Counted from the stretch's first letter, positions 50,585 to 59,017 are shown. The stretch: DNA of 64,000 nucleotides from JANMDU01 sp031376455 (GCA_031376455.1 JANMDU010000058.1:53826-117825); one strand, 5' to 3'. The notes: generated by a model from the sequence alone, not told the origin. Numbers and translations are program-made.

Positions 50585-50908
50585 CTAGCCTTGCCACACG
50601 CCGTAGCCTTTGGCTTGGAGCCGAATCGCCAATTCGACCTCGATTTTCTTCGCCGTCACATGCGGCATCGGGTTGAGGTGTTCGTAGAGTTCGGGCATTA
50701 AGTGCAATCCGAAATCGGTGACGAATTTGTTGGCTTGAATGCCGGCTTTGTGTTTGTCAAACCGCGTATCGGGATCGAGCCCCGTCATGCCGACATACAC
50801 GAAGGGCTGGCCCATCACGTAATCGGGGTTGCAGCGACGAAATTTCCCGCTGTTCCACACACGATCATCAAGTGCGATCACATAAACGTGAGACTGGCCG
50901 CGCGGCAT
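50585..50908 (-). CDS. conserved hypothetical protein, GIY-YIG-like
   Basis: 107 residues. VYVIALDDRVWNSGKFRRCN and then FVYVGMTGLDPDTRFDKHKA give a Y-V-I-x...Y-V-G-M-T pattern like a GIY-YIG nuclease core, with R and a following H. The rest (DFGLHLMPELYEHLNPM) is not obviously catalytic. The ATG at 50908 is preferred over an upstream TTG. Two GIY-YIG-type genes in one 64-kb window is notable. Nuclease activity unproven. Confidence 0.6.
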   Translation of the reverse strand: MPRGQSHVYVIALDDRVWNSGKFRRCNPDYVMGQPFVYVGMTGLDPDTRFDKHKAGIQANKFVTDFGLHLMPELYEHLNPMPHVTAKKIEVELAIRLQAKGYGVWQG

Positions 50909-50931
50909 ACTGTGCGCTATCAATGTTTTGT

Positions 50932-51873
50932 TTACGCGTTGCTTGTGCCGGCTTCGCCTCGTAGGCGCAGCGCGATCTCATACAGCGCATTGCGTGGCTC
51001 GCCTGTAATGTCCGCAGCTATTCTGACGGCGGTTTTGGTAGGTAGCTCAGGCAGCAGCAGTTTTAAGATGCGTTCACCTTCTCCTGCGATAGATTCAGAG
51101 GCTGCTTGCGGATGAATCGCCAAAGCAAATTCGCCGATGCAGCGATGCTTGTCTTGTGCGAGCCATGCAGCAAAAGTATTTGAAGGCATCGTGGCGAGCT
51201 GCTCAAATTGTTTGGTCAGCTCGCGGCCCACGGTGATAGGGCGCGCTCCCAATGCCGAAAGAGCTGTCGCTAGGGCTTCAATGCGATGCGGTGCTTCCAG
51301 CAACACAATGGCACGCGGCTCTGTGCTCAAGCGCTGAATCTGCGCTTCTCTCTCTTTGGCTTTGGACGATAAGAAGCCTTCAAAAACAAAACCACCTGCA
51401 TCGCCAACAAGCCCCGCTGCGCTGATCAGCGCCGTGATGCTGCTCGCGCCGGGCAGCGGCATCACGCGATAGCCTGCTGTATGCACAGCCGCAGCTAGGC
51501 GCGCACCGGGATCGCTCACAGCGGGCGTGCCCGCATCGCTGACGTAGGCCACGCGTTCACCAGCCTGCAGCTTGGCAATAACGCCTGCAGCCGCTTCGCG
51601 CTCGTTATGCTCATGCAGCGCCAGCAGTGGTTTTTGGATGCCATAAATGCCCAGCATGCCTTGCGTGTGACGCGTGTCTTCGCAGGCTACTTTGTCGACC
51701 ATCCCCAACACATACAAAGCGCGCAGCGAAATATCAGCGAGATTGCCAATCGGTGTGGCAATCATGTACAGCGTGCTTGCTGGATACAGCTGCGCACCAG
51801 CTGCAGAATGCGCAGCGGCCAAGGCGGGGGAAAAATCGGCTTTCAAGGTCTGCTTTCGCGGCACAATCACCAC
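50932..51873 (-). CDS. rsmI: 16S rRNA (cytidine-1402-2'-O)-methyltransferase
   Basis: 313 residues. STLYMIATPIGNLADISLRA is the family opening, ARVACEDTRHTQGMLGIYGI (here KVACEDTRHTQ) and YVSDAGTPAVSDPGARLAAA are the SAM/RNA segments, and FVFEGFLSSKAKEREAQIQR is diagnostic. It 2'-O-methylates C1402 of 16S rRNA with RsmH. Starts at GTG directly abutting the ATG of the divergent yraN gene, so the two share a very small promoter region. Confidence 0.9.
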   Translation of the reverse strand: MVIVPRKQTLKADFSPALAAAHSAAGAQLYPASTLYMIATPIGNLADISLRALYVLGMVDKVACEDTRHTQGMLGIYGIQKPLLALHEHNEREAAAGVIAKLQAGERVAYVSDAGTPAVSDPGARLAAAVHTAGYRVMPLPGASSITALISAAGLVGDAGGFVFEGFLSSKAKEREAQIQRLSTEPRAIVLLEAPHRIEALATALSALGARPITVGRELTKQFEQLATMPSNTFAAWLAQDKHRCIGEFALAIHPQAASESIAGEGERILKLLLPELPTKTAVRIAADITGEPRNALYEIALRLRGEAGTSNA

Positions 51874-52317
51874 ATGGAATTATTCAAGAGCATAGCGGCA
51901 AAAGGGATGACAACAGCCGCCGCTGCCTCGTCTGCTTTTCCTGCACGATTGACCACGAAAGCTGTGGGAGACAGCGGCGAAGAACTGGCATTGCGCTTCC
52001 TGCTCAAAAATGGTTTGCAGCTCATTGCGCGCAATTTCAAAACGCCGGGACGCGGCGGCGGCGAGGTAGATCTGATCATGCGCGCAGCCGATAGCACGCT
52101 GGTCTTCGTGGAAGTGCGCCAGCGCAAGAGCGCAAGCCATGGCGGCGCAGCGGCCAGTATCGGCACACAGAAGAAGCGGCGCATTATCTATGCCGCGCAG
52201 CATTACATCAGCCATCTTGTGCGCATGCCGCCTTGCCGCTTTGATGTGATCGCGCTCCATGGCGAGGGCGCAGAGGCGAAGATAGACTGGCTGGTCGCAG
52301 CTTTTGATGCATCCTGA
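51874..52317 (+). CDS. yraN: UPF0102 family protein YraN
   Basis: 147 residues. GDSGEELALRFLLKNGLQLI, ARNFKTPGRGGGEVDLIMRA and LVFVEVRQRKSASHGGAAAS give the endonuclease-like core: GEVDLI and VFVEVR resemble the D...ExK of PD-(D/E)XK enzymes, here with R instead of K. Usual family length about 120-150. Divergent from rsmI and ahead of diaA, as in the E. coli block. Function not established. Confidence 0.9.
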   Translation: MELFKSIAAKGMTTAAAASSAFPARLTTKAVGDSGEELALRFLLKNGLQLIARNFKTPGRGGGEVDLIMRAADSTLVFVEVRQRKSASHGGAAASIGTQKKRRIIYAAQHYISHLVRMPPCRFDVIALHGEGAEAKIDWLVAAFDAS

Positions 52318-52369
52318 TGCAAATATGGCGTAAAAATCTCAGTTTGCACCCACAAATACAAGAAACTCT

Positions 52370-52411
52370 GCTATCAATTTAGTATCATTGCGGCAAGACC
52401 AATTGCCTACC
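52370..52411 (+). repeat. element A copy 22 (very degenerate, before diaA)
   Basis: TGCTATCAATTTAGTATC, ATTGCGGCAAGACC, AATTGCCTACCATG follows the block order but GCCGGC is lost. It ends at the diaA ATG. Confidence 0.35.
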
Positions 52412-53017
52412 ATGCTCGAACAACGCATTGAAAAAAATTTCATCGACAGCGCCGACTTAACCTACCAAGCTGCACTGGTGTTAGGCAAACCGATCGCACA
52501 GGCCACCGAAGCGCTGCTCGCCTGCGTCACCAATGGTGGCAAGGTGCTGATCTGTGGCAATGGCGGTTCGGCTGCGCAGGCGCAGCACTTTGCCGCTGCG
52601 TTCGTTGGGTGCTATGAGCGCGAGCGCCCTGAACTTGCCGCGATTGCTTTGACGAGCGACAGCGCCATCTTCAATGCGATGAGCCATGACAATGGGTTCG
52701 AGCTGATTTTTGCGAGGCAACTGCGCGCCCTCGGTACGGGGGGCGATGTGCTCGTGGCACTCTCGGCCAGCGGTAATTGCGCCAATGTGATCAAAGCCAT
52801 CGAAGTGGCGCAAGAGCGCGAGATGATCGTGATCGCGCTCACGGGAAGTCAAGACGGGAAAATAGGCGGCAAGATCGGTGCGATGCTATCTGAGACGGAT
52901 GTGCATATTTGTGTGCCGCATGCTCGCGCATCGCGGATTCAAGAGGTTCATCTGCTCGCGCTGCATTGCTTGTGCGACGGAGTAGATGCCATGTTGTTGG
53001 GTGATCAGGAGAATTGA
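52412..53017 (+). CDS. diaA: SIS-domain phosphosugar-binding protein, DiaA-like
   Basis: 201 residues. ERIEKNFIDSADLTYQAALV style opening (here EQRIEKNFIDSADLTYQAAL), GGKVLICGNGGSAAQAQHFA and LALSASGNCANVI are the SIS landmarks of the GmhA/DiaA family; the length and context with yraN and a BON lipoprotein favour DiaA, which controls DnaA assembly, over the heptose isomerase. Its TGA overlaps the ATG of the BON gene. Confidence 0.85.
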   Translation: MLEQRIEKNFIDSADLTYQAALVLGKPIAQATEALLACVTNGGKVLICGNGGSAAQAQHFAAAFVGCYERERPELAAIALTSDSAIFNAMSHDNGFELIFARQLRALGTGGDVLVALSASGNCANVIKAIEVAQEREMIVIALTGSQDGKIGGKIGAMLSETDVHICVPHARASRIQEVHLLALHCLCDGVDAMLLGDQEN

Positions 53018-53685
53018 TGAACACTATGAATTTAATAGCACGTCGCGCAGTATTAATGCCGGCTACTGCTCTAGTAGGATCATATTTATTGGCCGGCTGT
53101 GTACCTTTGGTGATAGGTGGCGCAGTCGTGGGTGGCACGCTTGTTGCCACAGATCGTCGAACTTCCGGCGCGCAGTTGGAAGATGAGGGCATTGAGTTGC
53201 GCAGCACCAACCGCTTGCGTGAAGCTTTCATCGAACGGGTGCATATCAATGCCAACAGCTACAACCGCCAAGTGTTGCTGACAGGCGAAGTACCCACAGA
53301 AGCCGATAAAGTGCGGGCGCAAGAGATCGTGAGTCGCGTGGAAAATGTACGCAGCATCGTCAATGAACTCGCCGTCTTGGGCAACACATCCCTGACTTCG
53401 CGCTCCTCCGATTCGCTCGTCACGGGCCGCGTGAAAGCAGGCTTTGTGGACGCGAAAGATTTATATGCCAACGCCTTTAAAGTCGTCACCGAGCGCGGCA
53501 CGACATATCTGATGGGCCGCGTCTCTCAGCGAGAAGCCAACCGCGCTACTGATATCGCCCGTACCACGCCCGGCGTACAACGCGTCGTGCGCGTGCTGGA
53601 GATCATCAGCGAAGAAGAGTTGCAGCGCGCGCTCCCGCAACCCGCTAAGCCAAGCACTTCTGCGCCCACGAATCCCTCCAATTAA
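53017..53685 (+). CDS. BON-domain lipoprotein (DolP/YraP-like)
   Basis: 222 residues. Signal region ends in YLLAGCVPLVIGG with lipobox LAGC; two BON domains follow (NANSYNRQVLLTGEVPTEAD and DAKDLYANAFKVVTERGTTY). Corresponds to DolP/YraP, an outer-membrane-associated lipoprotein. Half of the signal peptide (TMNLIARRAVLMPATALV) is encoded by element A. Starts at 53017 with a 1-base overlap (TGATG). Confidence 0.85.
   Translation: MNTMNLIARRAVLMPATALVGSYLLAGCVPLVIGGAVVGGTLVATDRRTSGAQLEDEGIELRSTNRLREAFIERVHINANSYNRQVLLTGEVPTEADKVRAQEIVSRVENVRSIVNELAVLGNTSLTSRSSDSLVTGRVKAGFVDAKDLYANAFKVVTERGTTYLMGRVSQREANRATDIARTTPGVQRVVRVLEIISEEELQRALPQPAKPSTSAPTNPSN
53021..53078 (+). repeat. element A copy 17 (encodes a lipoprotein signal peptide)
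   Basis: ACACTATGAATTTAATAGC, GTCGCGCAG, TATTAATGCCGGCTACTG. Same orientation and frame as the other coding copies. Confidence 0.85.
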
Positions 53686-53714
53686 CTGGCCTGAGCTATT
53701 GGCAAGGCGTCTTT

Positions 53715-53800
53715 AAGAACGCGCAAGACACACAAGATACCTTCTCGGTTTTTTCTGTGACTTCCGTGCAAATCTCCGTGATTTCCGTGTTCTTCTGTTT
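53715..53800 (+). repeat. element B, CACGGAA type: fold-back array
   Basis: Left: AGAACGCGCAAGACACACAA. Right: TTTCTGTGACTTCCGTGC, AAATCTCCGTGATTTCCGTG, TTCTTCTG. The left arm is short or eroded. Lies between the BON gene and pyk. Confidence 0.65.
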
Positions 53801-53898
53801 GAATGAGTCGACCACTCATTTCGTACCTGACATGTAACTCAATCACAGGCACAATGTAATTTGATTACTTCGCAGTGACTAGAAAGTTTGGAGACAAT

Positions 53899-55344
53899 AT
53901 GAAAGAACGCATTCCCACGCACGCTACAAAAATCGTAGCGACCATTGGTCCGGCATCATCGACAGTTGAAATACTGGAGGCCATGATTCGCGCTAAGGTG
54001 AGTGTAGTTCGGCTCAATTTCAGCCACGGCACAGCGCAAGATCATATTGACAGAGCGCATATGGTGCGCGAAGCCTCGCGTCGCGCAGGCCGTGTGGTCG
54101 CAATCATGGCCGATTTGCAAGGGCCGAAGATTCGTGTGGGAAAATTTGCGAACAGCAAAGTACAGCTGCAAAACGGAGCGGCTTTTGTACTCGATGGAGA
54201 TCGCACGGAGTTGGGCGATGTGACTGCAGTAGGCTTGGATTACAAAGAGCTGCCGCGCGAAGTCAAAAAAGGTGATGTGCTCTTGCTCAACGATGGCCTG
54301 ATCGTGTTGGACGTGACAGCGATCAAAGGTGAAGCGGTGCATACCGTGGTGCGCCTCGGTGGCGAGTTGTCCAACAACAAAGGCATCAACAAACAAGGCG
54401 GCGGCTTGACAGCGCCCGCGCTGACCGCGAAAGACATGGAAGACATCCGCACCGCGATGAGCTTTCAGGCCGATTATGTGGCGGTGAGTTTCCCGAAGAA
54501 TGCGACCGATATGGAGATGGCTAGGCAGTTGTGCAATGTGGCTGGCGCGGAGTTCAAACACAAACCTGGCCTCATTGCGAAGATCGAGCGGGCAGAAGCG
54601 ATTCCGCACTTGGAGGCGATCTTGCGCGCGAGTGATGGCATCATGGTCGCGCGCGGTGATCTGGCAGTCGAAGTGGGCAACGCCGCTGTGCCCGCGCTGC
54701 AAAAGCGCATGATCAAAATGGCGCGCGAGATGGACAAAGTGGTCATCACCGCCACGCAAATGATGGAAAGCATGATCACCAACCCCGTGCCCACGCGCGC
54801 CGAGGTCAGCGATGTGGCCAATGCTGTGCTCGATGGCACAGACGCCGTGATGCTCTCCGCCGAGACGGCTTCCGGAAAATTCCCACTGGAGACGGTGCAG
54901 GAGATGAGCCGCGTGTGTGAAGCGGCGGAAGCGGCGGAAGACGTCAAACTTGATGCAGACTTTACCGGCAAGACCTTTGATCGCATCGATCAATCGATTG
55001 CGATGGGCGCATTGTTTACCGCGCATCATCTCGGCGCAAAAGCCATCGTCGCGTTAACCGACAGCGGCTCCACGCCACTGTGGATGAGCCGTGCGCGGAT
55101 TCATATTCCGATTTATGCGCTCACACCAAAGATCAGCACGCAACGCAAAATGGCGCTGTATCGCAATGTGAGGCCGCTCTTTATGGAAACTGTCGTCGAC
55201 AAAGACAGCGCGTTAGCCGCAGCAGAAGCGCATTTGAAAGCGCGCGGTATCGTGAAAACCGGCGATGTGTATGCAATCACCTGTGGCGAGCCCATGGGCG
55301 CGCCGGGCGGCACGAACATGCTGAAGATTTGTAGCGCGAGTTGA
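53899..55344 (+). CDS. pyk: pyruvate kinase
   Basis: 481 residues. Substrate region SVVRLNFSHGTAQDH, IMADLQGPKIRVG and the active-site IMVARGDLAVEVGNAAVPAL followed by ITATQMMESMITNPVPTRAE, all diagnostic. It converts phosphoenolpyruvate and ADP to pyruvate and ATP. GGAG lies 8 bases before the ATG at 53899. It is convergent with rne. Confidence 0.95.
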   Translation: MKERIPTHATKIVATIGPASSTVEILEAMIRAKVSVVRLNFSHGTAQDHIDRAHMVREASRRAGRVVAIMADLQGPKIRVGKFANSKVQLQNGAAFVLDGDRTELGDVTAVGLDYKELPREVKKGDVLLLNDGLIVLDVTAIKGEAVHTVVRLGGELSNNKGINKQGGGLTAPALTAKDMEDIRTAMSFQADYVAVSFPKNATDMEMARQLCNVAGAEFKHKPGLIAKIERAEAIPHLEAILRASDGIMVARGDLAVEVGNAAVPALQKRMIKMAREMDKVVITATQMMESMITNPVPTRAEVSDVANAVLDGTDAVMLSAETASGKFPLETVQEMSRVCEAAEAAEDVKLDADFTGKTFDRIDQSIAMGALFTAHHLGAKAIVALTDSGSTPLWMSRARIHIPIYALTPKISTQRKMALYRNVRPLFMETVVDKDSALAAAEAHLKARGIVKTGDVYAITCGEPMGAPGGTNMLKICSAS

Positions 55345-55585
55345 GTCCTTAGGTCTCGCTCTGCGTCTTTTCTGAGCCCGCCATCGCCACGGCACACCCA
55401 CCTCCGCAAATGTCCCCCAGCGGGGTTTTGGTGTTGCATCGCTTCGGTGAGAAGCTTGCCCCGCCTCCTCCTTTATTTTGCTGCGATGGATGCGCCGCGC
55501 CGATGGCTGCGAACGTATCTGTTAACTCTCTAGCAACGTAGCTCAAACGAAATAGCGTTTTCGTTGAATACTGATTTGCTCGCAA

Positions 55586-55706
55586 GATCGCGCTACCTGT
55601 GCGTTTTGCGGAGGTAAAGGGGGAGGCGGCGAAAAATACTTACCGGAGAGAAACAAAGCTCAACGCCGCCGGAGGACACGTAGCAAAACGCACAGGTAGC
55701 GCGATC
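55586..55706. repeat. 121-bp element with perfect 24-bp inverted ends
   Basis: Arms at 55586-55609 (GATCGCGCTACCTGTGCG then TTTTGC) and 55683-55706 (GCAAAACGC then ACAGGTAGCGCGATC) are exact reverse complements. The 73-base interior contains GAGGCGGCG and CGCCGCCGG that can also pair, giving a two-level fold. Size and ends resemble a MITE; it could equally be a structured RNA. No coding capacity. Confidence 0.75.
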
Positions 55707-55741
55707 CACCGCCCACGCAAAAAAAAGCAACATCAGAAAAC

Positions 55742-55769
55742 AAAAAAGCGACCCGAAGATCGCTTTTTT
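55742..55769. terminator. bidirectional terminator between pyk and rne
   Basis: AAAAAAGCGA and TCGCTTTTTT around CCCGAAGA: A-run on one side and T-run on the other, so it works for both strands. It lies 16 bases past the rne stop. Confidence 0.9.
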
Positions 55770-55785
55770 GCAGTGAATCAATGGT

Positions 55786-58700
55786 TTATTGTTGCTGCTG
55801 CGCTGCCTGCTCAAACGGCAAAGTCATGTTGCGTAGATCGCGCTTGGTTTCCACTAAAACAAGCGGGCCAGCATCGATCACGACCGCTGGAGGACGTTCG
55901 CGCGGGATGTGGATTGCCTTGGGCTCAGCGGCGATTTGCGCTTTGACGGCTGCAATGCTTGCTGGGTTGGAGTTGATCCATTGCAAGCCAGCGCCGGAAG
56001 CCACGGCATCCATATCGCTGACAGGTAGAGCGAAGCTGCCGATTGTTGGCATGCCTGCTTTCGTGCCGGACTGGGCAGCGGGCTGCGCAGTGGATGCGGC
56101 CAAAGCGACTGGAGCAGACATAGGGGCTGCCGCAGACTTTAAGCTACGCGCAGGAGCAAGCTGCTCATTCGCTACAAATTCAGTAGCGCTTTGCGCAGAC
56201 TCTATGCCGGCTACAGGTTGATTTGGCTCAAAAAACTCAGCTGAAGTGGTCTCTTGCCCTGTGCGGTTACCGCGTTCGGCGCTCTCGCCGCCACGGTCGT
56301 TGCCACGCTCTCTGCGATCACGGCCGTAGCGGTCACGTGAACGACGCTCGCGTTGTTCGCCCGCGTCTTCGGTGCGCTCGCCTTGCGAGGTCTGCTCGCC
56401 GTTTGCAGTTTGTGCCGCAGCGCTGTCGCCCGACATGGCAAGCGCAGCACCTGCTGCTGCGACTAGGCCGCCAGCCACTGCAGCACCAGCGTTCACGCCT
56501 TCCGTTGCTGGAACGCGCAAGTCTGGGCGATCTGCGCGATCAGTGCGATTGCGGCCTCCGCGCTCTCGGCGAGCGCGTGGTTCGCGTGGCTCGCTGCTCT
56601 CGTTTTGCATGCCATTTTGCTCATTAGCATGCATAGAATCTGCGTTAGATGATCCGTTTTCAATAGCATCTTGACGCAGAGCACGGTCTGCGCGCTCGCC
56701 ACGACCTCTGCCACCTCGCTCACTGCGACCGCCCTCGCGCGGTTCGCGACCTTCCACACCCGCACGCTCAGAGTGCTCTGCTCGTTCGCCTTGACGATCT
56801 GCACCACGCTCTACACGCTCGCCACTGCGCTCTGGGCGCTCGCCGCCACGCTCGCTACGCCCACGGCCGCCACGCTCGCCACGCTCGCCACGACGGCCAT
56901 CACGGCCTCCGCGTTCGCCATCTCTTGCGCCTTCTCTGGCTGGACGACCGTCTTTACCTTCTACACCCGGCGCGCGATCACGTGTCACTTCTGCTTTCGC
57001 AGTGCTTGCAACGGGTGCAGCATCGCTGCTGCCAAACAAGCCTTTCACCCATGCGAAGAAGCCTTTCTCAGCCGGTTTTTCAATGGCTTTTGTGCCAACA
57101 TTTGTGTTGTTTGCCGGCGTATTCATTGCGCTAGGCGCTACTGAAACAGGAGCGGTCACTTTCTCTTCTTTGATCACTGGCGCTGGCGCTGGCGCATCCG
57201 GCAACACGCCTTTAATAATCGGCGTTTGCTTATTGGTCGGCTCATTGATGCGGCGCGTCACAGCAGTCGCATCTTCAATCTCTTCAGCCATTTTGTAGCT
57301 GACTTCTAAATTGTCAAGACGTGGATCGTCGTGCTTCAAGCGCTCGAGCCGGTAATTCGGCGCTTCAAGCTGCTTGTTCGGAATCATGATCACGGCCACG
57401 CGCTGCTTGAGCTCAATTTTCTGGATCTCTAAGCGCTTCTCGTTCAATAAGAACGAAGCCACATCCACCGGCACTTGCGCATGCACGGCTGCTGTGCCTT
57501 CTTTCATGGCTTCTTCTTGGATGATGCGCAAGATCTGCAATGCAGAGCTTTCCGTATCGCGGATATGGCCCGAGCCGCCGCAGCGTGGGCAAGGCATGGA
57601 TGCGCCTTCGGAGAGCGCAGGGCGCAAGCGCTGGCGGCTCATCTCCATCAGGCCAAATTTGCTAATCGAGCCGAATTGCACGCGCGCGCGGTCTTGGCGC
57701 AGCGCATCGCGCAAGCGGTTTTCCACATCGCGCCGGTTGCGCGACTCTTCCATGTCAATAAAGTCAATCACGATCAGGCCGCCCAAATCGCGCAGGCGCA
57801 TCTGCCGCGCCACTTCATCGGCGGCCTCTAAATTCGTGCGCGTTGCCGTCTCTTCAATATCACCGCCGCGAATCGAGCGCGCGGAGTTCACGTCAACGCT
57901 CACGAGCGCTTCCGTGTGATCAATCACAATCGCGCCGCCCGAGGGCAGCTGCACGGTGCGCGAATACGCGCTTTCAATCTGGTGCTCAATCTGGAAGCGG
58001 CTGAACAACGGCGCATCATCACGATAGCGCTTGACGCGCGCCGAATGCTCCGGCATCACGTGATCCATGAAGCCTTTGGCCTGCTCGTAAATATCGTCGG
58101 TGTCGATCAAAATGTCGCCCACTTCGGTGCTGAAGTAGTCACGAATGGCGCGGATCACGAGGCTGGATTCTTGGTAAATCAAGAAAGCGCCTTTGCCGCC
58201 TTTGCCAGCGCCTTCAACGGCTGTCCACAGCTTCAAGAGATAGTTCAAATCCCACTGCAGCTCTGGCGCGCTGCGGCCAATACCGGCCGTGCGCGCGATG
58301 ATGCTCATGCCGTTTGGATACTGCAGCTGATCCATGTTTTCTTTGAGCTCAGCGCGATCATCGCCCTCGATGCGGCGACTCACACCGCCGCCGCGCGGGT
58401 TGTTCGGCATCAAGACCACATAGCGGCCTGCCAGTGAGATGAACGTAGTGAGGGCTGCACCCTTATTACCGCGCTCTTCTTTTTCCACCTGCACAAAAAG
58501 ATCTTGGCCTTCGCGGATCACATCCTGAATGCGAGCCTGCGATGGCGAGACATTGCCATTGAAATACTGCTTAGAAATCTCTTTGAACGGCAGAAAGCCG
58601 TGGCGGTCTTCGCCGTAATCCACGAAGCAAGCTTCCAGCGAAGGCTCGACACGGGTGACGATGGCTTTGTAAATATTGCCTTTGCGCTGCTCGCGCCCGT

Positions 58701-58794
58701 CGATCTCAATCTCATAGTCCAGCAGTTTTTGGCCATCGACAATGGCCAAGCGTTTTTCTTCCACTTGTGTGGCATTGATCAGCATGCGTTTCAT
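55786..58794 (-). CDS. rne: ribonuclease E
   Basis: 1002 residues. The N-terminal catalytic half has the S1 domain (EPSLEACFVDYGEDRHGFLP), the DNase-like core with IDFIDMEESRNRRDVENRL as the catalytic Asp region, and the zinc-link CPRCGGSGH. The C-terminal 500 residues are low-complexity: long runs of RGGR/GERGGRG/RSER-type repeats for RNA binding. The tail carries three element A copies. Endoribonuclease of mRNA turnover and rRNA processing, assembling a degradosome. Its leader is structured (see separate entry). The usual rne-rluC neighbourhood is interrupted by a vapBC pair. Confidence 0.95.
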   Translation of the reverse strand: MKRMLINATQVEEKRLAIVDGQKLLDYEIEIDGREQRKGNIYKAIVTRVEPSLEACFVDYGEDRHGFLPFKEISKQYFNGNVSPSQARIQDVIREGQDLFVQVEKEERGNKGAALTTFISLAGRYVVLMPNNPRGGGVSRRIEGDDRAELKENMDQLQYPNGMSIIARTAGIGRSAPELQWDLNYLLKLWTAVEGAGKGGKGAFLIYQESSLVIRAIRDYFSTEVGDILIDTDDIYEQAKGFMDHVMPEHSARVKRYRDDAPLFSRFQIEHQIESAYSRTVQLPSGGAIVIDHTEALVSVDVNSARSIRGGDIEETATRTNLEAADEVARQMRLRDLGGLIVIDFIDMEESRNRRDVENRLRDALRQDRARVQFGSISKFGLMEMSRQRLRPALSEGASMPCPRCGGSGHIRDTESSALQILRIIQEEAMKEGTAAVHAQVPVDVASFLLNEKRLEIQKIELKQRVAVIMIPNKQLEAPNYRLERLKHDDPRLDNLEVSYKMAEEIEDATAVTRRINEPTNKQTPIIKGVLPDAPAPAPVIKEEKVTAPVSVAPSAMNTPANNTNVGTKAIEKPAEKGFFAWVKGLFGSSDAAPVASTAKAEVTRDRAPGVEGKDGRPAREGARDGERGGRDGRRGERGERGGRGRSERGGERPERSGERVERGADRQGERAEHSERAGVEGREPREGGRSERGGRGRGERADRALRQDAIENGSSNADSMHANEQNGMQNESSEPREPRARRERGGRNRTDRADRPDLRVPATEGVNAGAAVAGGLVAAAGAALAMSGDSAAAQTANGEQTSQGERTEDAGEQRERRSRDRYGRDRRERGNDRGGESAERGNRTGQETTSAEFFEPNQPVAGIESAQSATEFVANEQLAPARSLKSAAAPMSAPVALAASTAQPAAQSGTKAGMPTIGSFALPVSDMDAVASGAGLQWINSNPASIAAVKAQIAAEPKAIHIPRERPPAVVIDAGPLVLVETKRDLRNMTLPFEQAAQQQQ
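56170..56218 (+). repeat. element A copy 18 (rne tail)
   Basis: CGCTACAAATTCAGTAGC, GCTTTGCGCAG, CTCTATGCCGGCTAC. Inverted relative to rne and read AGIESAQSATEFVA, in the same frame as the ubiA copy. Confidence 0.85.
56610..56668 (-). repeat. element A copy 19 (rne tail, diverged)
   Basis: TGCTATTGAAAACGGATC, TAACGCAG, TTCTATGCATGCTAATGAG, CAAAATGGC. Same orientation as rne; read AIENGSSNADSMHAN. Confidence 0.65.
57102..57148 (-). repeat. element A copy 20 (rne tail)
   Basis: CTGTTTCAGTAGC, CCTAGCGCAATGAATACGCC, GGCAAACAA. Same orientation as rne; read VSVAPSAMNTPANN in the standard frame. Confidence 0.75.
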
Positions 58795-59017
58795 GCGTTT
58801 TCTCCTACGCTGCTTATGTCTTCAAGCAGCACATCTTTCACAGACTCATTGCGAGTCAAACGATGCCTTGAGCGGAGATTTTTGAGACGGAAAGGAATTG
58901 CCGTGGGACAGCGTACGACGAGGATTAACTCGTCGCAGTAGCTGGCGTTGGCGCAGGATGCGGATAGGGAGATGTCGGGATGCGCTGGGCTCTCACGCAA
59001 AGTGAGGGTGAAAGCGG
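58795..59017 (-). promoter_or_regulatory. structured 5' leader of rne
   Basis: Four perfect small hairpins lie upstream of the rne start: 58809-58830 (GCTGCTT/AAGCAGC), 58843-58857 (GACTC/GAGTC), 58916-58935 (CGACGAG/CTCGTCG) and 58992-59006 (CTCAC/GTGAG). A long hairpin-rich leader is the known basis of RNase E autoregulation in enterobacteria; that this leader works the same way is inference. The remaining part of the gap to 59491 holds element A copy 21 and no recognised gene. Confidence 0.5.

Larger units (their letters stand above)
55345..55785. other. pyk-rne convergent gap
   Basis: This 441-base gap has no recognised gene. It contains GCTTC/GAAGC and CCCC/GGGG mini-hairpins at 55410-55460, a possible weak element A remnant at 55541-55585 (AAATAGCGTTTTCGTTGAAT), the 121-bp inverted-repeat element, and a bidirectional terminator. 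Confidence 0.6.

Noticed and set aside
55541..55585. Possible element A remnant (AAATAGCGTTTTCGTTGAAT) in the pyk-rne gap
   Set aside because: Matches one arm only.
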